In this document: positions 8,673 to 17,413 of the stretch, in pieces
Layout of the letters: each line of letters starts with the position of its first letter
Position numbering within the stretch: position 1 is the first letter of the stretch
Assembly (NCBI RefSeq): GCF_025465275.1
Contig: NZ_JAODNK010000131.1
Coordinates: 1-64,000 of the forward strand
Length of the DNA stretch: 64,000 nt
Direction of reading: 5' to 3'
From: Nocardia sp.
GTDB taxonomy: Bacteria; Actinomycetota; Actinomycetes; Mycobacteriales; Mycobacteriaceae
Made by a program: the position numbers and the translations under genes
The notes under the pieces: generated by a model
Databases searched by the model: none
What the model was told of the DNA's origin: nothing
What the model saw: only the letters and a program-made list of their open reading frames with translations

Positions 8673-9057
8673 GCTGCACATACCCTTTCACGGAGTCGGT
8701 ACTGAGCCGGGAAATGTCGAATGCCTCGGTGACAGCCGTCAGCGAGATCATTTGGCGCTCTCGGCCGGGGTGCTTCTCGCCTCAGACGTCGTCGATCCTA
8801 GTTGTGGTTCAGCTAGGCCAGGACCCGCGTAGACTGACCCGAGCCGCAGCGGGGGTCGTCGGCATCTCTGGACTGATCCATCGTGTCGCAGATACCCGGG
8901 AAAGGGGCGTGTGTAAGGCACCAAGGCGCGGAGGCGAAGTCTGTGGCCTGCTGGTGTCATCAGCTTGTGGTCCGGTAGTCCCTTTTCGTCGATTCTGCTG
9001 TGTACGGCCAGAATTCGATCGATTATGTGGGTATCCGGTCAGAGGTGGGAGGTGCCC
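8673..9057. other. intergenic region without a supported gene
   Basis: No open frame here shows coding character. A short inverted repeat CCTAG...CTAGG at about 8799-8819 could be a regulator site. The promoter and ribosome site of the isochorismatase-like gene lie at the right end. Confidence 0.4.
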
Positions 9058-9747
9058 GTGTCAGAGCTCGCGGTATTGATGATCGATGTGCAGAACGGCT
9101 ATATCGCCGAGGACGGCATTCGGGATGTTCTGGGCTGGCCACCGATATGGCGCTTGGACGAAGTCCTCGGTGAGTGCGCTGACCTGCTGACCGCAGCTCG
9201 GGCAGCCGGCATTCCGATCGTCTACTCACGACAGGTCACGAGCCCAGCAGGTAGCTTGGCCGCTAATCCACGCGCAGCGCGGCACATGCTGTCACGGACA
9301 TCAACATTGCCTGAATCGACAGCCGCACAACAGGAATGGCGAAGTGAAATCATCGACGGTGTTGCTCCCGTGCCTGGGGATCTGGTGCTCGAGAAGACCC
9401 GGCACAGCTTCTTCGCCTACACCGAACTCGATCCGGTCCTGCGAAGCCTCGGTGTTCAGCGGCTTCTCGTCGCGGGGTTGCAGACGAACGTCTGTATCGA
9501 AGCGACAGTGCGTGCTGCGCTGGAACGCAACTACGACGTAGCCGTCGCCGAGAACGCGGTCAGCACCGACGGGCCGGACCTGCACTACGGTGCGCTCAAC
9601 TCGATGCGTGTCCTCTACGTCGAGGTGGCTCCGTGGCAGGAACTCATTGCCGAAGGCGCGCAGTGGAATCGGGCTTTCACCACGCCGAACTACGGGCGAA
9701 ACCCGGAATACTGGGACGAGACCGTACTCGAAGTGGTGCCCCGGTGA
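9058..9747 (+). CDS. isochorismatase-like cysteine hydrolase
   Basis: 229-aa cytoplasmic hydrolase of the isochorismatase/nicotinamidase fold. The catalytic triad is visible: Asp10 in LMIDVQNGY, Lys113 in LVLEKTRHSFFA and Cys146 in GLQTNVCIEATVR. Family members cleave amide or vinyl-ether bonds (nicotinamide, N-carbamoyl compounds, isochorismate); the substrate here is not determined. GTG 9058 is chosen because GGGAGG lies just upstream. It overlaps the following GNAT gene by a GTGA, so the two are co-translated. Confidence 0.9.
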   Translation: MSELAVLMIDVQNGYIAEDGIRDVLGWPPIWRLDEVLGECADLLTAARAAGIPIVYSRQVTSPAGSLAANPRAARHMLSRTSTLPESTAAQQEWRSEIIDGVAPVPGDLVLEKTRHSFFAYTELDPVLRSLGVQRLLVAGLQTNVCIEATVRAALERNYDVAVAENAVSTDGPDLHYGALNSMRVLYVEVAPWQELIAEGAQWNRAFTTPNYGRNPEYWDETVLEVVPR

Positions 9748-10157
9748 TCGGCCAAGGGCTTGTTGTCCAGGAACGGATCGCGAGCGCTGAGGAGTATCGG
9801 GCGCTTCGCTCCTCGGTTGGGTGGACAGTTCCCGAGTCGGCGAAAAGCGAAGCAGCGCTGGCACGGTCGCTGTTCGGGGTCGTTGCATTATGCGACGACA
9901 AGACGATCGGCATGGGTCGCGTTGTCGGTGACAACGAGCTGTACGCGACCATTGTGGATGTGGTTGTGGCGCAACAGTGTCAGCGCCGGGGCGTTGGCCG
10001 GAAGATCGTGGAAAGGCTCGTCGAATGGGCACGGGGGCGAGAGATCGTCCACCTCGGTGTGGTTGCCGATGACGCTGTCGTCGGCTATTACACCAACTTG
10101 ACCTTCCAGCCCAGCGGCCGCTACCTTCGACTGCCACCCGTCGATTCCCGTCGCTGA
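9744..10157 (+). CDS. GNAT family N-acetyltransferase
   Basis: 137-aa acetyltransferase. Acetyl-CoA binding motif A is clear in VVVAQQCQRRGVGRKIVERL (Q-x-x-G-x-G), and the C-terminal GYYTNLTFQPSGRY fits motif B. GTG 9744 overlaps the TGA of the isochorismatase-like gene, so coupling is expected. Pairing of a hydrolase and an acetyltransferase suggests a small-molecule modification or detoxification pair, but the substrate is unknown. Confidence 0.88.
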   Translation: MIGQGLVVQERIASAEEYRALRSSVGWTVPESAKSEAALARSLFGVVALCDDKTIGMGRVVGDNELYATIVDVVVAQQCQRRGVGRKIVERLVEWARGREIVHLGVVADDAVVGYYTNLTFQPSGRYLRLPPVDSRR

Positions 10158-10409
10158 CGCGCTGAGCCCAGTCGCTTGATGCTTTCGGATCACCGGGCGA
10201 GCCGCCACAGAATCTGGCGGGAGGTCACCCCGCCCCGTGTCCTGGAAAGGATGTCGGCGGGCTTCAGATGCGGTGCACGCTATTCAGTCTGGTGGTTCTC
10301 GTGCCGTTCCTGTTCGGCCGGCCACGCACGTGAGTCCCCAGTTCTGCCGTAGGATCCGAGTCGGACTGGATCAAGTCACCAACACGGATGCGACCGGGCC
10401 GATTACCCA

Positions 10410-10452
10410 GAAGAGCCCCGCGAGTACATCGCTATTCCTGGTGGGGCTCTTC
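10410..10452. terminator. hairpin between convergent genes
   Basis: GAAGAGCCCC (10410-10419) pairs perfectly with GGGGCTCTTC (10443-10452) around a 23-base loop. It sits between a plus-strand and a minus-strand acetyltransferase gene and probably ends both transcripts. The remainder of 10158-10498 holds no gene I can support. Confidence 0.6.
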
Positions 10453-10498
10453 GCTTCCCGCTGCCGACTACTCGCCGCGGTGCGGGGGCCCGGGGTGA

Positions 10499-11044
10499 TC
10501 ACGTGATCCAGTATCGGAGAATGCGGGTGCCGTCGCTCCAGGTGAGTCTCGATTCGAGTTGGCCCGCACAGGATTCGATGATGCGTCGTGAGCCGGTGTT
10601 GGTTTCGTCGCAGCTGATAAGGATGTCACCGATGCCCAGTTGCTGGGCAATTGGTATCGATCGGCGCAGGATCTGGGTTCCGTAGCCGCGGCGCCGGTGC
10701 TCGGGCAGCACCGCGTAGCCGATGTGCCCGCCGCGTTGGCGCAGGTAGTCGTTGAGGGTGTGGCGGATCGAGGCGCGCCCAACGATTACGTCGGCGACGG
10801 TTGCCAGGAGAAACGTCGCGGGGACGATCCCCGCGGGAAGGTTGATGCCGTGCCGGTAGTTCTCCAGAGCGGCAAGATATTCCGGCCATGACATCGCGGC
10901 CGTGAGTCCGAGCGCGAAGTCGAAGCCGTCGTCGCGGGCCATCGCCCGGTGCGTGGTACGAAGGATCTGTTCGTCGGATGCGCGCGCCGGACGCAGACAC
11001 ACTCGATCAGCCGATGATCCACCTGATCCGTTTGTCACCAACAC
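10499..11044 (-). CDS. GNAT family N-acetyltransferase
   Basis: About 181 aa if started at GTG 11044 (VLVTNGSGG); the open frame reaches GTG 11197 and a 232-aa form cannot be excluded. Motif A is clear in IGYAVLPEHRRRGYGTQILR (R-x-x-G-Y-G), followed by CDETNTGSRRIIESCAG typical of motif B. The central ALENYRHGINLPAGIVP fits the subgroup related to uncharacterised YitH/YhhY-like acetyltransferases. Substrate unknown. The first 50 residues of the long form lack fold features, which is why I prefer the shorter start. Confidence 0.8.
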   Translation of the reverse strand: MLVTNGSGGSSADRVCLRPARASDEQILRTTHRAMARDDGFDFALGLTAAMSWPEYLAALENYRHGINLPAGIVPATFLLATVADVIVGRASIRHTLNDYLRQRGGHIGYAVLPEHRRRGYGTQILRRSIPIAQQLGIGDILISCDETNTGSRRIIESCAGQLESRLTWSDGTRILRYWIT

Positions 11045-11216
11045 TCTCGCAGACCCTAGGCGCGGGTGCTGACCGTGTCGAGCGAATAAGGAGAGCTGGT
11101 CGGCCTCGGCGGCGGCGTGTTTCGACGGCACGCTGACCACGAGACGTTTCTTCGCGAGGCGGCGGTCGAGCGTGGGAGGTCGGTCGAAGGAGGCCACGGT
11201 TGCTCGGTCGCGGTGC

Positions 11217-11222
11217 TAGCGT
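11217..11222 (+). promoter_or_regulatory. -10 element of a leaderless transcript
   Basis: TAGCGT lies seven bases before the ATG at 11230, the spacing expected when transcription begins at the start codon. There is no ribosome site. Confidence 0.4.
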
Positions 11223-11229
11223 GCCCGCC

Positions 11230-11568
11230 ATGCTGATGTTCGCGATCGAGTCAGGTGAAATGGTCGAGTCCATTGAACGGCAAGCGAATTCCGCCGGAAT
11301 CCGACACGGAGCGATTGTTTCGCTGATCGGGGGAGTGGACGAGTTCACAGTCTCGACGATGCCCGCGCACGACGCGACCGAGGACATCGTGTCGACCTAT
11401 CGCATTCCGGGCGAGATGCACGGCGCTGGAGAAATCCGCGACGGCAAGGTCCATGTACACGCCACCTTCGCCATCCAAGGCGACCGTGCCGTCGCAGGCC
11501 ATGTGCGCTCGGCAATCATCGGAACCTGGTTCGCTCGCGCGTACGTGATCCCGCTCGCCCAGACATGA
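11230..11568 (+). CDS. PPC domain (DUF296) protein
   Basis: 112-aa protein with the plant-and-prokaryote-conserved (PPC/DUF296) fold. Conserved features are GAIVSLIGGVDEFTVS, GEMHGAGEI and KVHVHATFA, including the histidines that bind metal in bacterial members. Bacterial PPC proteins form trimers of uncertain function; some are thought to bind DNA. ATG 11230 is chosen over the upstream GTG at 11221 because of the leaderless -10 spacing. It is followed after 6 bp by the VOC gene. Confidence 0.8.
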   Translation: MLMFAIESGEMVESIERQANSAGIRHGAIVSLIGGVDEFTVSTMPAHDATEDIVSTYRIPGEMHGAGEIRDGKVHVHATFAIQGDRAVAGHVRSAIIGTWFARAYVIPLAQT

Positions 11569-11574
11569 TCGGCC

Positions 11575-11976
11575 ATGGGTCACCGTAGTCGACTGTGTCA
11601 CTTCGTCATCGACGTCACCGATTTGGACGAGGCGACCAGGTTTTGGAGTGCGGTTCTCGGCGCGGTCGAGGAGCCGGTCAATCCGTCGAGTCGCCATGTC
11701 TACCGCCGCTTACGGTTGCCGGACAACGAGATACGGGTGCTGCTGCAAGCGACCGCTGATATCAAATCGACCAAGGAGCGGATGCATCTCGACATCGAGG
11801 CTGACGACGTGGAAGCCGAGGTCCGCCGCCTCGAATCGGTCGGTGCTGTGCGCTGGGATCATCAGCGCGAACGTGGTTACGACTTCTGGGTGCTGCACGA
11901 TCCCTGGGGGAATGAATTCTGCGTCCTGCAAACCGAATTCCCCGACGTGCTGGCCCAGCGGCCTGAATGGGACTGA
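11575..11976 (+). CDS. VOC family (glyoxalase/dioxygenase fold) protein
   Basis: 133-aa single-domain VOC protein. Two beta-alpha-beta-beta-beta modules are visible: HFVIDVTDLDEATRFWSAVL, then RMHLDIEADDVEAEVRRLE, ending FWVLHDPWGNEFCVLQTEF. Metal ligands H9, H64 and E124 fit the family pattern. Members range from glyoxalases to antibiotic-resistance proteins and dioxygenases; no substrate can be assigned. It directly follows the PPC gene. Confidence 0.88.
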   Translation: MGHRSRLCHFVIDVTDLDEATRFWSAVLGAVEEPVNPSSRHVYRRLRLPDNEIRVLLQATADIKSTKERMHLDIEADDVEAEVRRLESVGAVRWDHQRERGYDFWVLHDPWGNEFCVLQTEFPDVLAQRPEWD

Positions 11977-12375
11977 GGCGAGCAACCTCGGACGCTGCTC
12001 TCCCGGCGGGTGGAAATCGATGCGGTCGAACACCGGTGCCGGAGACTCTGCAAAACCTGGACAACCCGATAAGCGTAGAGCGGGCGCGAAGGCGCTGGCA
12101 CCGAAATCATCGAGCGCACTGCGTGTTCGGGTCGGGAGTCACTGCAGCCCGGACACGTACCCGCACAGGCAGATTGGGGAGCGTCCGTGAACCGATCGGT
12201 GTACCACCCGGACACTCGAACCGGAAACTGGCTGTCTCGGGTTCGAATGAGGTGTCGTAAAACGTGAAGCCCAGCACTGTCTTTGGCCCTGCTCGTCGGC
12301 GGAACCCCTGTGCGTGGGGGTGTGAGAACTTGGATCGCCCAGCGAAACCTTCACTGTTGCTTCAGAATCGGCTGC

Positions 12376-12537
12376 ATGAGTAACGATGATCTGGCCGACG
12401 TTCTGCGCGCTCAGGAAAGCACCCGTAACCACGATCCGGAGGTGGACGCACAACCTGATGTGCTCGTGAGTGAGATCGAGGACCCCGCTTCGCCTCAGGA
12501 ATTTGGACGAACGAGCGCCCCAGCAGTGGTTGGATGA
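12376..12537 (+). CDS. possible small acidic protein
   Basis: 53 codons beginning MSNDDLADVLRAQESTRNHD, strongly acidic and helical at the N-terminus. No clear ribosome site and no recognised family, so it may be a chance frame or the remains of a longer gene. Confidence 0.25.
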   Translation: MSNDDLADVLRAQESTRNHDPEVDAQPDVLVSEIEDPASPQEFGRTSAPAVVG

Positions 12538-12612
12538 CAAGCTGAGATAGGCAATCGGTTATTCCCGTAGCTGGTCAGTGAGGGGTCTACACGTTCCACA
12601 CGGCAACGGACC

Positions 12613-12629
12613 GGGTGACTTTTTCACCC
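12613..12629. terminator. short hairpin
   Basis: GGGTGA and TCACCC flank a five-base pyrimidine loop (CTTTT). It lies beyond the minus-strand gene set at 12847-13850 and could end that transcript. Confidence 0.3.
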
Positions 12630-12846
12630 CTCGATATCGATCTGCCCGACGAAGAGACGAAGAGACTGTGCTGATGGTGGCGGCGGCCGATGAGCGTCTG
12701 CGGCCGCGATACCCGACGCCGCGGCGGCAATCGCGACATCCAACGCCGCCACATATCGCTGTGAGTCACAACTCAGCGCTGCTCCCGCGTCAGGTTGGTG
12801 GCGACCGCGAGCGTTCGGAAAAACCTGGGATTGGTGGTGGGGTTTC

Positions 12847-13149
12847 TCAGGTGGCGGTGTCGCCTGGTGTTGGGTCGGGGACGGCGTTGTGGGTGGCGGC
12901 GACGATTTCGGCGTACTCGGGGTCACGCGGGTGGGGGATGTTGTTGTTGGTGAAAGCATCGACGACTGCGGGGTTGTGGGCGTATTCGTCGAGGCAGGTG
13001 AGGGCGCCGGCGTAGGACCAGTCATCGTGGAGCATGTGGTGTATGAGAGCGGTGAGAGCGGTGGTGGTGAGCTCGGGTGAGGCATCGCTGTTGATCAGAA
13101 TGTCGGCTATGGGTGTGAACACGGTGTGCCCTGCGGAGTTCCAGGCCAT
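12847..13149 (-). CDS. hypothetical protein, 100 aa
   Basis: Small soluble, mainly helical protein starting MAWNSAGHTVFTPIADILI, with LTTTALTALIHHMLHDDWSY in the middle and an acidic Pro/Thr-rich tail. The ribosome site AAGGA lies nine bases before ATG 13149. It follows the 156-aa gene by 147 bp on the same strand and may share its transcript. Family not recognised. Confidence 0.6.
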   Translation of the reverse strand: MAWNSAGHTVFTPIADILINSDASPELTTTALTALIHHMLHDDWSYAGALTCLDEYAHNPAVVDAFTNNNIPHPRDPEYAEIVAATHNAVPDPTPGDTAT

Positions 13150-13296
13150 GGGTGGGTCCTTCCGATGCTGGTGCGCTGTCTTGACGTCGGAAATCCGTGT
13201 GCAGCCGCCTGCCGGTGCCCGCCCAGTGTCGGACCGCATCACCGGGGGATCGATGAAGCTGTGTCCACCGTCGCGTATGCGCGCACCGGGGCGGGT

Positions 13297-13767
13297 CTAT
13301 TCGGTGTCTTTCGGCGCTTGGGGGGTGGTGATGGTGAGCGTGCGTTCGGTCGAGCGGCGGGGTGAGGTCACTGTGGCGTCCGGGGCTGCTGCGAGGATCG
13401 CTGCGTGGACGGCGGGGGCGAGGTGTCCGGGGATGGTGGCCGAGATGGTCACTGTCGGACCGTTGTCGAGGACCTCGACGGGAGTGCCCAGTAGCTCGGC
13501 CAGGCGTCCGTCGGCGATGGCGGCGACGACGAGTTCGGCGGGTTCGGTGAGCTCGCCTCGGCCGTCGTGCACCGTGCGTCGCCCGAGTCGGAGCACGACC
13601 GCCCATCGGCCGCCGGATTCGCGGTGGGCCTGCGCGTCGGCTACTTCGTTGCCGAGCCGGCCCAGCACCGCTCGCACCGCGTTCTCGACGATGCGAGAGA
13701 CCGTCGTGGGTTGAGGCGGAAGGTGCGGGATGTGAGGCACTCGGAACGGGCGATCGGGTGTGCTCAT
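13297..13767 (-). CDS. hypothetical protein, 156 aa, coupled to a 28-codon ORF
   Basis: Starts MSTPDRPFRVPHIPHLPPQP, followed by a region with two alpha/beta blocks (RIVENAVRAVLGRLGNEV and VTISATIPGHLAPAVHAAIL). No recognised family. ATG 13767 overlaps the TGA of the upstream 28-codon ORF (ATGA), so its translation should depend on that ORF. The first ten residues are almost identical to a 13-codon truncated copy at 17372-17413, showing that the two loci share a common 5' cassette but different downstream genes. Confidence 0.65.
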   Translation of the reverse strand: MSTPDRPFRVPHIPHLPPQPTTVSRIVENAVRAVLGRLGNEVADAQAHRESGGRWAVVLRLGRRTVHDGRGELTEPAELVVAAIADGRLAELLGTPVEVLDNGPTVTISATIPGHLAPAVHAAILAAAPDATVTSPRRSTERTLTITTPQAPKDTE

Positions 13768-13944
13768 CGCGAGAGCCGGTTGATCTGGGCCGGGGCGAGA
13801 TCGGGGTGCGGCGGCTTTCCAGTGGACTTGTCCCACAACGATATTGACATTGCTTCTCCCGCATCGTTCTCGGTGAACAGAGGTCGTCCTGACGTTACTG
13901 CCGGCCCCTGACGTGCCGGCCCCGATTGGATCTGGTTGATCGCG
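13741..13944 (-). repeat. promoter and small-ORF cassette, copy 1
   Basis: About 204 bases that match 17387-17591 at roughly nine positions in ten by eye. On the minus strand it contains a presumed promoter region with a tandem GGGGCCGGCA/GTCA motif, a ribosome site (GGGAGA), a 28-codon ORF and the first codons of the downstream gene. Homology ends abruptly at both edges. Confidence 0.85.
13764..13850 (-). CDS. 28-aa conserved small protein or leader peptide, copy 1
   Basis: Begins MSISLWDKSTGKPPHPDLAP and ends with an Arg-rich tail. It has its own ribosome site (GGGAGA four bases upstream) and overlaps the next gene by ATGA. The second copy at 17410-17496 differs at only two residues near the end while the DNA around it has drifted more, which suggests selection on the peptide. 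It could be a leader peptide for translational coupling, or a small protein with its own function. Confidence 0.6.
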   Translation of the reverse strand: MSISLWDKSTGKPPHPDLAPAQINRLSR

Positions 13945-14024
13945 CACGGACCTATGTCCCACTTCGAACCGACCCGGACCCGAGTTCCCACCGGCTTCGC
14001 CAATTCGTCACCCCGCCATCGCAA

Positions 14025-14030
14025 TACACT
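14025..14030 (+). promoter_or_regulatory. -10 element of a leaderless transcript
   Basis: TACACT lies six bases before ATG 14037 with no ribosome site between them. Confidence 0.35.
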
Positions 14031-14036
14031 CGATGC

Positions 14037-14471
14037 ATGTACGTTCCGTGTGCGGTGTTCCGGCGGACTCCCCTCGAGCGGGCCGACGAACGCCTTGCCT
14101 GGGACCGGGACGATCAGTACTTCTTCGCGGCCGGCGCATGTCACGTTCTCGCGTATGCGTTCCTGTCCTGCCACAACGGATTCGGGGCGATGGGGCTTTG
14201 GCCCGCCGGTGCTGAAAACCCCGGCCATGTGTACGCCTCGAACGGGGTGTGGGCCTTCGATCACTCCGGATGGACACCGGAACCGGAACTTCTCCTGACT
14301 TCCCGCGCGGCCGAACCCGGCCCCGACTATCAGGCCCGGCCGATCGATTTGAGTCTGGAAGAGCTGTGCGCCCGGTACTGGATGCGCGGCCGCCGCGAGT
14401 TCGCCCACGACCCTTGGCAGCGCGCCCACAACTACATCGAACGGTTTCCCGACCCACGTCCTCGTGAGTGA
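14037..14471 (+). CDS. hypothetical protein, 144 aa
   Basis: Soluble protein with many aromatic residues, beginning MYVPCAVFRRTPLERADERL, then DDQYFFAAGACHVLAYAFL and GVWAFDHSGWTPEPELL. It reads like a single alpha/beta domain, but I do not recognise the family. ATG 14037 is chosen for the leaderless -10 spacing. Its TGA overlaps the GTG of the following gene (GTGA), so the two are probably coupled. Confidence 0.6.
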   Translation: MYVPCAVFRRTPLERADERLAWDRDDQYFFAAGACHVLAYAFLSCHNGFGAMGLWPAGAENPGHVYASNGVWAFDHSGWTPEPELLLTSRAAEPGPDYQARPIDLSLEELCARYWMRGRREFAHDPWQRAHNYIERFPDPRPRE

Positions 14472-15712
14472 TCAAGATCGAATATCGTTGTGCCGCTGGC
14501 AAAGCGATTCCTTCCCTGTGGGAGTCGGGTTCCTGGTTAGCTCGGGGGGTGGCGATTCCGGAGGATCTGCTGCCACTGGTCGACCGGGTCGAGCGGGCGA
14601 TCACTGGTGTGGCTGGGGCTGTGCAGGATGCGCGTTTTGACCGGCGTAGTGATGAGCCCGGCAGCGGGTTGCGTGTGGATCAGGCCGTCGCTGGTGTTGA
14701 AGCCGCGTCTCGGGAATGGTTCGCGGTCTCTGGTGAGCTGCAGGCGTCCTTGGAGCTCAAACGCCGGTGGCAGCCTCGGCTCGGCTCGGAGTGTCAGGCA
14801 GCGGAATCCGCGCTGACCATGTTGCATCTGGCGGTGACGTGCGAACTGGCTCTCGCGCAGCCGCTGGACTGGATCGAGGGCAACCCTCGGCTGCAGGACA
14901 TTCCCGGCTGGCCTGGCGGTGAGGACGCGGTCCTGACGGAGGCCGCCTCCGGTGCCGGGCGCCTGCTCGCGCTGTTGCGTGGCGGTACTGACGACGACAG
15001 TAAGCAGGAGTCGTTCAGTGTTTACTCCGACAATGAAATCGCTTTCACGATTCGCGCGATTCTGTCCCAATCGAGCGATGCGATAGGCAGAGTGTTCGCG
15101 GGGCTGTCGGCCGTACCGCTGGTCGGTGTCGTTGCTCCCGACGCGACCGACAAGGTCCGGGAGATGCTCGAGCGGCTCGGCGACTGGGCGATCGAGCGCG
15201 CGATCGACGTCCTGCCTCAACGGGTCACCGCGTTGGTGCGGATCGCGTTGGGGCGAGCACGAGGATTGCTGCTGAAGGTGCTCGGCGCCTTCCGTGACCG
15301 GGTGGTCGCCGACGTCGACGTGTTGGTCGGCGATGGTGCCGCCGCCAGCGAATTCACGATCGGCACGTTGTTGGGCGGCATCTACGCCGTCAGTGACGTA
15401 AACGACCGGGCCTGCGAGGCCTTCAACGCCCCGAACATCACCAACCGGGACCGCCAGCAGCGCGGAGGGCGACTGGTCAAGCTCAAGAAATCGAACAATC
15501 GATGGGTGGTGGGCCCCGTCGAAGTGCTGGCGCTCGGACTCCCGACGCTGTGGACGGTCACCATTCCCCTCGGTGGGGTCGGTGTCGCGGCGGCCGTGCC
15601 CGCGGCGGCGATACTGCTGGCCTGGGTGGTGCTGATGTCCGGCGATCAGCTCGACGCCAGTCACTATCCCAATTTCTGGAAGGGTGTGGTCCGCCGCTCA
15701 GCGGGAGAATGA
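14468..15712 (+). CDS. hypothetical protein with C-terminal membrane segments, 414 aa
   Basis: Starts at GTG 14468, overlapping the previous gene. The N-terminal 200 residues are helical (LVDRVERAITGVAGAVQDAR; ESALTMLHLAVTCELALAQP). The centre is a long amphipathic helical region (VREMLERLGDWAIERAIDVL). The C-terminus has two hydrophobic stretches (VEVLALGLPTLWTVTIPLGG and AAAVPAAAILLAWVVLMSG), so it is likely membrane-bound. No enzyme motif. It may work with the 144-aa protein encoded just upstream, given the overlap. Function unknown. Confidence 0.65.
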   Translation: MIKIEYRCAAGKAIPSLWESGSWLARGVAIPEDLLPLVDRVERAITGVAGAVQDARFDRRSDEPGSGLRVDQAVAGVEAASREWFAVSGELQASLELKRRWQPRLGSECQAAESALTMLHLAVTCELALAQPLDWIEGNPRLQDIPGWPGGEDAVLTEAASGAGRLLALLRGGTDDDSKQESFSVYSDNEIAFTIRAILSQSSDAIGRVFAGLSAVPLVGVVAPDATDKVREMLERLGDWAIERAIDVLPQRVTALVRIALGRARGLLLKVLGAFRDRVVADVDVLVGDGAAASEFTIGTLLGGIYAVSDVNDRACEAFNAPNITNRDRQQRGGRLVKLKKSNNRWVVGPVEVLALGLPTLWTVTIPLGGVGVAAAVPAAAILLAWVVLMSGDQLDASHYPNFWKGVVRRSAGE

Positions 15713-15837
15713 CCGCGCCGGTGATGAGCATGTCGGTGTTCGCTTCCGGCGGCATCGTGAACCGCTGAGCGAGGGACCGGTGTGCTCGACTCCGCAGTAT
15801 GCCGAATTCCGGGAATCGGCTCGGTGCCCGGTGCGGG

Positions 15838-16026
15838 TCAATGTCGACCGAGGGCGGGTTCGGTGCGCCGGTGGCGGCCGCCGACTTCGGACACCGCGTC
15901 GGTGATCGCCGGGAGTATGAGCGTGGGCGCATCGGTAAGGCTTCGCAGGTGTTCGACGAACGCGGCGATGCTGCCGTAGCGGGTCAGTACTTCATCGGCC
16001 AGCCTGCGCACTGCGGACTCGTTCAT
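15838..16026 (-). CDS. small hypothetical protein, 62 aa
   Basis: Begins MNESAVRRLADEVLTRYGSI and contains AAFVEHLRSLTDAPTLILPA. Helical and soluble. A GAGGGGG ribosome site lies upstream of ATG 16026, which supports translation. Between it and 15712 there is only spacer. Downstream of its start, 16069-16090 carries a TTGTCGG/CCGACAA hairpin. Function unknown. Confidence 0.5.
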   Translation of the reverse strand: MNESAVRRLADEVLTRYGSIAAFVEHLRSLTDAPTLILPAITDAVSEVGGRHRRTEPALGRH

Positions 16027-16266
16027 CGTGCCCCCTCAGATCACCGCGTCACCGCGGGACGAAACCTGTTGTCGGCATTGTGCCCGACAAGCCCACCCGT
16101 GCAGCTACTTTCGAGATATCTGCGACCGCAGGTGCCGGACACTGCGGTTTCGTGCCAGGTGACTGTGAATCCTGCCGTGTGGGCACTGATTTGAGCTAGC
16201 TTCTGCACCGGTGAACAGTGGGAAGCGGTCCGGATCCCGGGCGCGGTTACCGGTCCGCAGCGCGAA

Positions 16267-17247
16267 TCAACATGACCGGCGTGACCATATCGCGAAGATG
16301 AATTCCGAGATTGTGACCGCGGCGTTGAGAGCGAGCTCGGCGTGTACGCGTTCGACGGTGCTCGCGGTGGCTCGGCCGTGTCCGGTTCCCGCGTCGTTGC
16401 GCAGCTCGGCCAGTCCTTGGACGACGGTGGTCATGCCCTGCACCATCTTTCGGACGCCTTCGCTCGCGTGCGGGCGGTTGACCACCAGCTCGTCATCGAG
16501 CGCGGCGGTGGCCACTCGAAACAGTTTGGGCAGGTCCCTGGGACGTTCCGCGGAGCCGGATGTGCCCTGGATTTGGTCGAGAACCTGATGGCAGATTGAC
16601 TCGATCAGTTCTTTGCAGGATCCGATTGTCAGTTCCGGGTCGTTGTCGATGAGGCCGTTTTGTATGCGCTTGAGGTGCGCGTCCAGTCCCTTGCGGTCGC
16701 CGAGTTGGACGTCGCGGTCGGCGGTGAGTGCGGCGGGGCGCGGGCCGTGGAAGCTGTTTCGGGTGGTGGCGCGATATACGGCTCGGCCGTCTTTGAGGGT
16801 CTTGTCCACGGTCAGTTCGTAGGCGCTGCCGGCCAGCGCCTGGTTGACCTCGTCGACCAGTTCTTGGGCAGTGGGCGCCGAGTACTGGACGCGTGGGTGT
16901 ACGGCGCGCTCGATGAATCGCAGGAACTCATCTGCCGGTCCGTGCCGGAGTTTGAAGCGGTCGTCGTAGAAGGGCCAGTCGTCGCCCCAGTCCGCAAAGC
17001 CGACATGGCAGGTGATGTCGCCGAGCGCTGACTTGTAGCGGTTGTCGGTGCTGGGGAGCTTGTCGAGGTCGTAGAGCCCCTTCAGGAATGCGACATCGCC
17101 GATGTCTCCCGCCCAGGTGCGGCCCGCGCTGAGAAGGTCGATGAGATCTTGGCGGATGGCATCGGGCAGCGCCGGCTCGGCGTCGGTGTCATCGTCCTCG
17201 ACGACGTCATCGCTGTCCCATGGGTCAGCAAACGGATCTCCGGTCAC
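16267..17247 (-). CDS. abortive infection family protein (Abi_C C-terminal domain)
   Basis: 326-aa protein. The C-terminal domain carries the Abi_C signature, a long helix ending in AELRNDAGTGHGR (about residues 280-292) after KMVQGMTTVVQGL. The N-terminal half, with an acidic leader (DDVVEDDDTDAEP) and LRFIERAVHPRVQY/ELVDEVNQALAG, may be the sensing part. Abi_C proteins are linked to phage-induced cell suicide or dormancy; the mechanism is not known for this family. GTG 17247 is chosen because AATACT lies seven bases upstream, the leaderless arrangement; the longer frame to 17367 is Arg/Ala-rich filler. Confidence 0.75.
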   Translation of the reverse strand: MTGDPFADPWDSDDVVEDDDTDAEPALPDAIRQDLIDLLSAGRTWAGDIGDVAFLKGLYDLDKLPSTDNRYKSALGDITCHVGFADWGDDWPFYDDRFKLRHGPADEFLRFIERAVHPRVQYSAPTAQELVDEVNQALAGSAYELTVDKTLKDGRAVYRATTRNSFHGPRPAALTADRDVQLGDRKGLDAHLKRIQNGLIDNDPELTIGSCKELIESICHQVLDQIQGTSGSAERPRDLPKLFRVATAALDDELVVNRPHASEGVRKMVQGMTTVVQGLAELRNDAGTGHGRATASTVERVHAELALNAAVTISEFIFAIWSRRSC

Positions 17248-17254
17248 GGCAGGC

Positions 17255-17260
17255 AGTATT
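17255..17260 (-). promoter_or_regulatory. -10 element of the leaderless Abi_C gene
   Basis: AATACT on the minus strand, seven bases before the GTG at 17247, with no ribosome site. Confidence 0.4.
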
Positions 17261-17371
17261 TCACCCGAGTGCTGGGCTTTACCAGCAGTTTCCGACCGCC
17301 TCCGGGCGTGACGGCCGGCGGCGGACGCCGCGGGCGGTTCCGCAGCGGGGCGGCCGCGGGCGGACACAGGA

Positions 17372-17413
17372 TCACCGAGGAGGCAGTCGGAACGGGCGAT
17401 CCGGCGTGCTCAT
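17372..17413 (-). pseudogene. truncated 13-codon remnant of the cassette's downstream gene
   Basis: Reads MSTPDRPFRLPPR then TGA. The first ten residues match the intact 156-aa gene at 13297-13767; homology stops where the second cassette copy ends. It marks a recombination point. Confidence 0.6.

Larger units (their letters stand above)
11977..12846. other. gene-poor stretch
   Basis: Apart from the short ORF at 12376 and the hairpin at 12613, I find no coding signal on either strand. Codon use in the longer frames is random, so this may be decayed sequence. Confidence 0.4.

Noticed and set aside
9301..10137. 278-codon minus-strand frame
   Set aside because: Antisense of the isochorismatase-like and GNAT genes, both with complete motifs.
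12170..12260. tRNA-like segment with GGTTCGAAT
   Set aside because: No acceptor or anticodon stem can be formed around it.
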